A stretch of DNA of 64,000 nucleotides from NCBI RefSeq assembly GCF_010093045.1, contig NZ_CP048115.1:1612001-1676000 (forward strand), given 5' to 3'. Under the pieces are notes generated by a model that worked only from the letters and a program-made list of their open reading frames with translations, did no database searches and was not told the DNA's origin. Source of the stretch: Mucilaginibacter sp. 14171R-50 (GTDB lineage: Bacteria; Bacteroidota; Bacteroidia; Sphingobacteriales; Sphingobacteriaceae). This document shows, in pieces, positions 60,886 to 64,000 of this stretch (the first letter of the stretch is position 1; every line of letters starts with the position of its first letter). The translations under genes and the position numbers were made by a program.

Positions 60886-60893
60886 TATTTTTG
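60886..60893 (+). promoter_or_regulatory. -7 box for the HolD-like gene
   Basis: TATTTTTG matches TAnnTTTG exactly and ends eight bases before the first ATG at 60902. Confidence 0.4.
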
Positions 60894-60901
60894 GTTAAAA
60901 T

Positions 60902-61543
60902 ATGTTAAATATGAAAATTGACAATCCGCAGGCCTTCCGTTTTATAATGCAGGATGAAATTTACCTGCTGGATAAAGATAAGGGTGGAAACCCTGCCCGT
61001 ATGGCGGTAACGCCTGCTTCCACCGGGGTTCCTGAGATAATAACAGTAGCCGAAACGCCCGCCACCGAAGCTAACCCCAATAAAGAACAAGTTACAGAGC
61101 CCGGCATCCCTGTTGTTAAAGCCATGCAGGAACCCCCGCCACATACACAGCAAACGAGCGGTCGCGGGTTTAATTATCTGGGAAAGAACAAAAAGAATTT
61201 TTTAATACTGGTTAATTATCCCACCCAGGAGCATATTGCCGCCGACCATCTTGCTGCGTTGGAGAACATATTAAAACGCAAAGAATTATTACTTGATGAT
61301 GTAGCCATATTAAATGTAAACCCCTACGCCGCCGTTAACCTTACTGACCTTGCCGCCTGCTTTGCCCCAACCAGGCTGGTTATAATGGGCAAAGATTCGT
61401 TGCCGGCAGGCATAGGCACACTGCCATTTAACCAACCCCTTCAGGGAAAAAAAACGCACGTGCTGTATAGCTTCAGTTTTGACGAAATGATGAGCAGTAA
61501 CGAGAATAAAAAGACCTTTTGGGAACACATGAAAAAATTGTAA
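60902..61543 (+). CDS. uncharacterised protein, possibly DNA polymerase III psi (HolD)-like
   Basis: The 213-residue protein is unassigned by motif. After a variable Pro- and Thr-rich stretch (about 35-95) the C-terminal half has FLILVNYPTQEHIAADHLAA, a middle segment PTRLVIMGKDSLP and an end SFDEMMSSNENKKTFWEHMK. This order (strand for the core, helix, LGxxxP loop, C-terminal helix with W-x-x-x-K) resembles the small psi subunit of DNA polymerase III, which has a uracil-glycosylase-like fold and binds chi and the clamp loader. This is an inference from pattern only. Starts at 60902 and 60911 are both possible. rdgB follows one base later. Confidence 0.5.
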   Translation: MLNMKIDNPQAFRFIMQDEIYLLDKDKGGNPARMAVTPASTGVPEIITVAETPATEANPNKEQVTEPGIPVVKAMQEPPPHTQQTSGRGFNYLGKNKKNFLILVNYPTQEHIAADHLAALENILKRKELLLDDVAILNVNPYAAVNLTDLAACFAPTRLVIMGKDSLPAGIGTLPFNQPLQGKKTHVLYSFSFDEMMSSNENKKTFWEHMKKL

Positions 61544-61544
61544 A

Positions 61545-62126
61545 ATGGAGCAACTGGTTTTTGCAACAAATAATACCCATAAATTAGAAGAAGTGCAGGC
61601 TATGGCCGGTAATAAAATAAAATTACTGAGCCTTAACGATATTGGCTGCTATGATGATATTGCCGAAACCGGTTCAACGTTTAACGAGAATGCATCTTTA
61701 AAAAGCCATTACATCTATGATCGGTATAAACTTAATTGCTTTGGCGACGACAGCGGGCTGGAGATAAATGCCCTTGGCAACCAGCCGGGGATATACTCGG
61801 CGCGTTACGCTGGTACCCATGGCAACCATGAGGCCAATATCGACAAAGTGCTAAACAAACTGCACGGGCTTACCGATCGTAGCGCCAGGTTTCGTACGGT
61901 AATTTCTTTGATGTGGAATGGTGCCGAGTATTTTTTTGAGGGCGTGGTGGAAGGTAGCATCCGAAAGGAACGCAGCGGCACTGCCGGCTTTGGTTACGAC
62001 CCTATCTTTCAGCCCGATGGTTATGATATTACCTTCGCAGAAATGAGCATGGACGAAAAAAACCGCATCAGCCACCGTAGCCGCGCGGTTGATCTGCTCG
62101 TCGCGTTTTTGAAGAATGAGCTTTAG
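61545..62126 (+). CDS. rdgB: non-canonical purine NTP pyrophosphatase (RdgB/HAM1)
   Basis: This enzyme hydrolyses ITP, XTP and their deoxy forms to keep them out of nucleic acids. The 193-residue protein has the family opening VFATNNTHKLEEVQAM, the Glu/Asp signature FGDDSGLEINALGNQPGIYS, FNENASLKSHYI, and the C-terminal GFGYDPIFQPDGYDITFAEM with EKNRISHRSRA. It lies one base after the HolD-like gene, a tight operon pairing two nucleotide or replication-related proteins. Confidence 0.95.
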   Translation: MEQLVFATNNTHKLEEVQAMAGNKIKLLSLNDIGCYDDIAETGSTFNENASLKSHYIYDRYKLNCFGDDSGLEINALGNQPGIYSARYAGTHGNHEANIDKVLNKLHGLTDRSARFRTVISLMWNGAEYFFEGVVEGSIRKERSGTAGFGYDPIFQPDGYDITFAEMSMDEKNRISHRSRAVDLLVAFLKNEL

Positions 62127-62149
62127 GTCTTTTAGACATTTGTTCAATC

Positions 62150-62950
62150 TTATTTTTTAAGATTTACTTCTGTAACGGCTGTACGGCGGGTTGCCGTGTA
62201 AACTATACCATTCACTATCTCGTACCCGGTAGATACACTTTGCGAATATCGTTTCAATATGATGCCGGTGTTATTGTCTATCAATATTGAGCCATTGATC
62301 CTGCTATTTAAGTTTTGGCCAAGGATGGAAGTTTTATAGGTGATGGTGATAGTTCGCCCGTTAACGGCGTATACAGTATATGTAGTTGTTTTTGATGGTG
62401 TATTATCTGTCCATGAATAGCCTTTTTTTAGCGAAGGGTTAACAGCGAAGTTGGCCATGAATTGTAATATCGCCCCGGGCACAAGGCGCTCAAGTTGTAA
62501 GCCGGTAAATGATAACAGAGTATCATTCACAGTAGCGGCGCGTTTTACATTAAATATTTCGCCTTTGTTATTTACCGTAATTGTAGGGGATGTTTTTGCT
62601 ATTTTCTGCAGGTTTACCTGGATATCTGAGGCCGGATCGGCTGGTTTTTCTGAATGATATATCATGGTCTGGTCCATAGCATTAATAGTATCTGTCAGTT
62701 TGTCTGTTGTGATGATCATGGTGGCCCCGTTTTCAGAAGCATCGGTTACCTTATAGGTTTTTGCCACAATGGAAGACGAACTGACGTGCAGGCTTTGCCC
62801 GCCTCGTTGCATTACACAGTTAGATCTGGTGAGTACCTGTCGTTGAAATTCATCCCCCTTTTTGAACCTCACCTGTGCGCACGCGGTGTTACTGATATGA
62901 GCTAACAGTATAATTAGCAGCCAGTTTGATTTTATTAGCGCGGCTCTCAT
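62150..62950 (-). CDS. DUF6263-like exported protein
   Basis: The 266-residue exported protein has a signal peptide (WLLIILLAHISNTACAQ). The rest is a beta-rich single domain with VRFKKGDEFQRQVLTRSN, a Ser/Thr-rich run and a C-terminal RRTAVTEVNL. The pattern is that of DUF6263 (SRPBCC-like or lipocalin-like sandwich), role unknown. It is the last gene of a minus-strand operon beginning beyond the window, with a 2-base gap to the gene before it. Confidence 0.6.
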   Translation of the reverse strand: MRAALIKSNWLLIILLAHISNTACAQVRFKKGDEFQRQVLTRSNCVMQRGGQSLHVSSSSIVAKTYKVTDASENGATMIITTDKLTDTINAMDQTMIYHSEKPADPASDIQVNLQKIAKTSPTITVNNKGEIFNVKRAATVNDTLLSFTGLQLERLVPGAILQFMANFAVNPSLKKGYSWTDNTPSKTTTYTVYAVNGRTITITYKTSILGQNLNSRINGSILIDNNTGIILKRYSQSVSTGYEIVNGIVYTATRRTAVTEVNLKK

Positions 62951-62952
62951 CG

Positions 62953-63618
62953 TTAGTGTTTTTGTTGGGTACTATACTGATAATAAAACACTTGTATGAT
63001 GGGGTCATCAGGAATGGGCCACGGGATAAGGCCATTGCCGGCAGGCAGCGACAGTGGGCTGGGGGTTACTATGTCGGGCATCAATAAAATCGCCCGTTGC
63101 GTGGAATTTGCACCAGATGATACCGGCTGTTTTGGCGCAGGCGGCATTTGAGGCTCTTCCGGCATTGGTACTTCTATTGTAGCAGGCACCGCCGCGTCCT
63201 GTAAGCTTAGCTGGGGCAACGGTGGCATATCCGGTGCAACAGGTAGCGGGATGTCTGCCGAAGCAGCTATAGTGCTGGTGGCTGCCGGCTGGTCGGGATT
63301 ATTTACCGCAGGTGATACCCTTGATATTGCAGCTAACACCGGCGATTTTACGGGCGATACTAATGGCAATGCCACGCCGGGGATATCGATCAGGATCAGT
63401 GAGACAGATTGCTCTGTTCCGCTTTTGCCGGTGGTGGTGCCTTTTGTTATAGTGCCAGGTGGCAAAGGCGGCGGTACACGCCAGTCTGATAAATTACCAC
63501 GCTGGGCTAAAGCGGGGGTTACCGAACCCGTAATGGCCAGCAACAGCAAGATAAGCACAGGCAGCGATACTGGCCGCCTGTTGTTGTTTGTTGCTATGCG
63601 AGGGTATGTTGTTTTCAT
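62953..63618 (-). CDS. exported Pro/Ala-rich protein
   Basis: A 221-residue protein with a signal peptide ending TPALAQRG. The mature part is rich in Pro, Val and Ala (for example PLPVAPDMPPLPQLSLQD and VPMPEEPQMPPAPKQP), giving an extended low-complexity chain. A short C-terminal part, DDPIIQVFYYQYSTQQ, is more structured. It sits between a putative outer-membrane beta-barrel gene and the DUF6263 gene with gaps of only two bases on both sides, so it may be a spacer or anchor in a periplasm-spanning complex. No family recognised. Confidence 0.55.
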   Translation of the reverse strand: MKTTYPRIATNNNRRPVSLPVLILLLLAITGSVTPALAQRGNLSDWRVPPPLPPGTITKGTTTGKSGTEQSVSLILIDIPGVALPLVSPVKSPVLAAISRVSPAVNNPDQPAATSTIAASADIPLPVAPDMPPLPQLSLQDAAVPATIEVPMPEEPQMPPAPKQPVSSGANSTQRAILLMPDIVTPSPLSLPAGNGLIPWPIPDDPIIQVFYYQYSTQQKH

Positions 63619-63620
63619 CT

Positions 63621-64000
63621 CTATCTGTTTACAGAAAGCGGATAACTTATACTGAATGTAGAATTTGGTTTATTTGATGAATATCTTGTTACATTGTCTA
63701 TACCTATACCAATAGCCAAAGGGCTATGTAACGGTTTGATACCAAGCGAAAAGCCCAAATTTATACCCGACCATTCAGTAATAAAATTAACTTTTTTTAT
63801 CAGTTCGTAGGATATACTTCCAAATATTGCCGTCCCGTGCGCGCCTCTGCCCGCTTTTATATCATCCGGGCTTTTATGATAAAAGCGCCCGTTGCCAATA
63901 CCGATGGTATAAGTAAGTTTTGAGCTGCCCGGCGTTGCAGAGGGCAGGCTTTGTATGGCATGGCTAAAAGCAAAATAAAAGGTTGACCCCGGCGCATCAG
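63621..64000 (-). CDS. outer-membrane beta-barrel-like protein, 3' part
   Basis: The minus-strand frame is open from the window edge to TAG at 63621-63623 (126 codons). Alternating hydrophobic residues and short turns (FYFAFSHAIQSLPSATPGSS, KLTYTIGIGNGRFYHKSPDD, GTAIFGSISYELIKKVNFIT, NSTFSISYPLSVNR) look like beta-strands ending with an aromatic-rich strand. It probably is an outer-membrane beta-barrel. The start and N-terminus are outside the window. The next gene begins two bases after its stop. Confidence 0.6.
   Translation of the reverse strand, partial: DAPGSTFYFAFSHAIQSLPSATPGSSKLTYTIGIGNGRFYHKSPDDIKAGRGAHGTAIFGSISYELIKKVNFITEWSGINLGFSLGIKPLHSPLAIGIGIDNVTRYSSNKPNSTFSISYPLSVNR

Overview
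The window looks like a chromosomal segment from a member of Bacteroidota, most likely Sphingobacteriaceae and close to Mucilaginibacter or Pedobacter. The reasons are a GldD gliding-motility lipoprotein gene directly after aroE, promoters of the TTTG-N19-TAnnTTTG type, a one-piece hybrid sensor ending in an AraC-type DNA-binding domain, secreted proteins with TonB-plug-like modules, a BlaI/M56 pair carrying TonB C-terminal domains, and DUF6600- and DUF6249-type proteins. There is no rRNA, phage, CRISPR array or recognisable transposase.

Layout. 1-8.1 kb: small membrane and secreted proteins, a DinB/histidine kinase pair, a glycosyltransferase and methyltransferase, and a large TPR-kinase-receiver-AraC hybrid regulator. 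8.1-14.8 kb: a zinc-ribbon protein behind three 21-bp-spaced repeats, then aroE-gldD, a metallo-hydrolase with a LolC/E-like permease, rbfA with an M23 peptidase gene, and serine dehydratase. 14.8-18.1 kb (mostly minus): a frameshifted lipoprotein gene, DUF488, a GDSL esterase with lipB, a phosphopantetheinyl transferase and a tiny lipoprotein. 18.2-21.9 kb: dcd, a large MG2/TonB-plug surface protein and clpS. 21.9-22.8 kb: the most unusual locus, a tRNA-Val gene followed by two tandem copies of a unit made of the tRNA 3' part, a terminator and a GIY-YIG nuclease gene. 23.2-25.1 kb: a short putative leader RNA or sRNA and two exported ferritin-like proteins. 25.2-30.4 kb: a DUF6600 protein with a Gln-rich tail, a 2OG-Fe(II) oxygenase, a lipoprotein and a beta-CASP metallo-hydrolase. 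30.5-35.8 kb: BlaI plus M56-TonB, a PAS protein, a tiny membrane protein and an M61 peptidase. 36.0-42.8 kb: an RND efflux operon (adaptor, pump, TolC), then a stand-alone receiver overlapping a BadF-type sugar kinase. 42.9-46.9 kb: lnt, a nested palindromic REP-like element, rsmI and serS. 46.9-64 kb: a serine hydrolase with a GH3-C-like N-terminus, an amidohydrolase, mutL, two rhomboids, an EEP-family protein, cysS, an NTF2-like protein, SurA-MoxR, a possible DNA polymerase III psi-like protein with rdgB, and a minus-strand operon running off the right edge.

Most genes are core housekeeping or envelope functions in short operons. The parts not explained by ordinary gene content are the tRNA-Val/GIY-YIG array, three intergenic regions with direct repeats at an exact 21-bp period, the nested palindrome beside lnt, the putative leader RNA before the ferritin-like genes, an apparent homopolymer frameshift in a lipoprotein gene, and a MutL with an altered endonuclease motif. 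Start codons were moved inward from the longest possible reading frame where a signal peptide, a neighbouring gene or a family N-terminus pointed to a later start.
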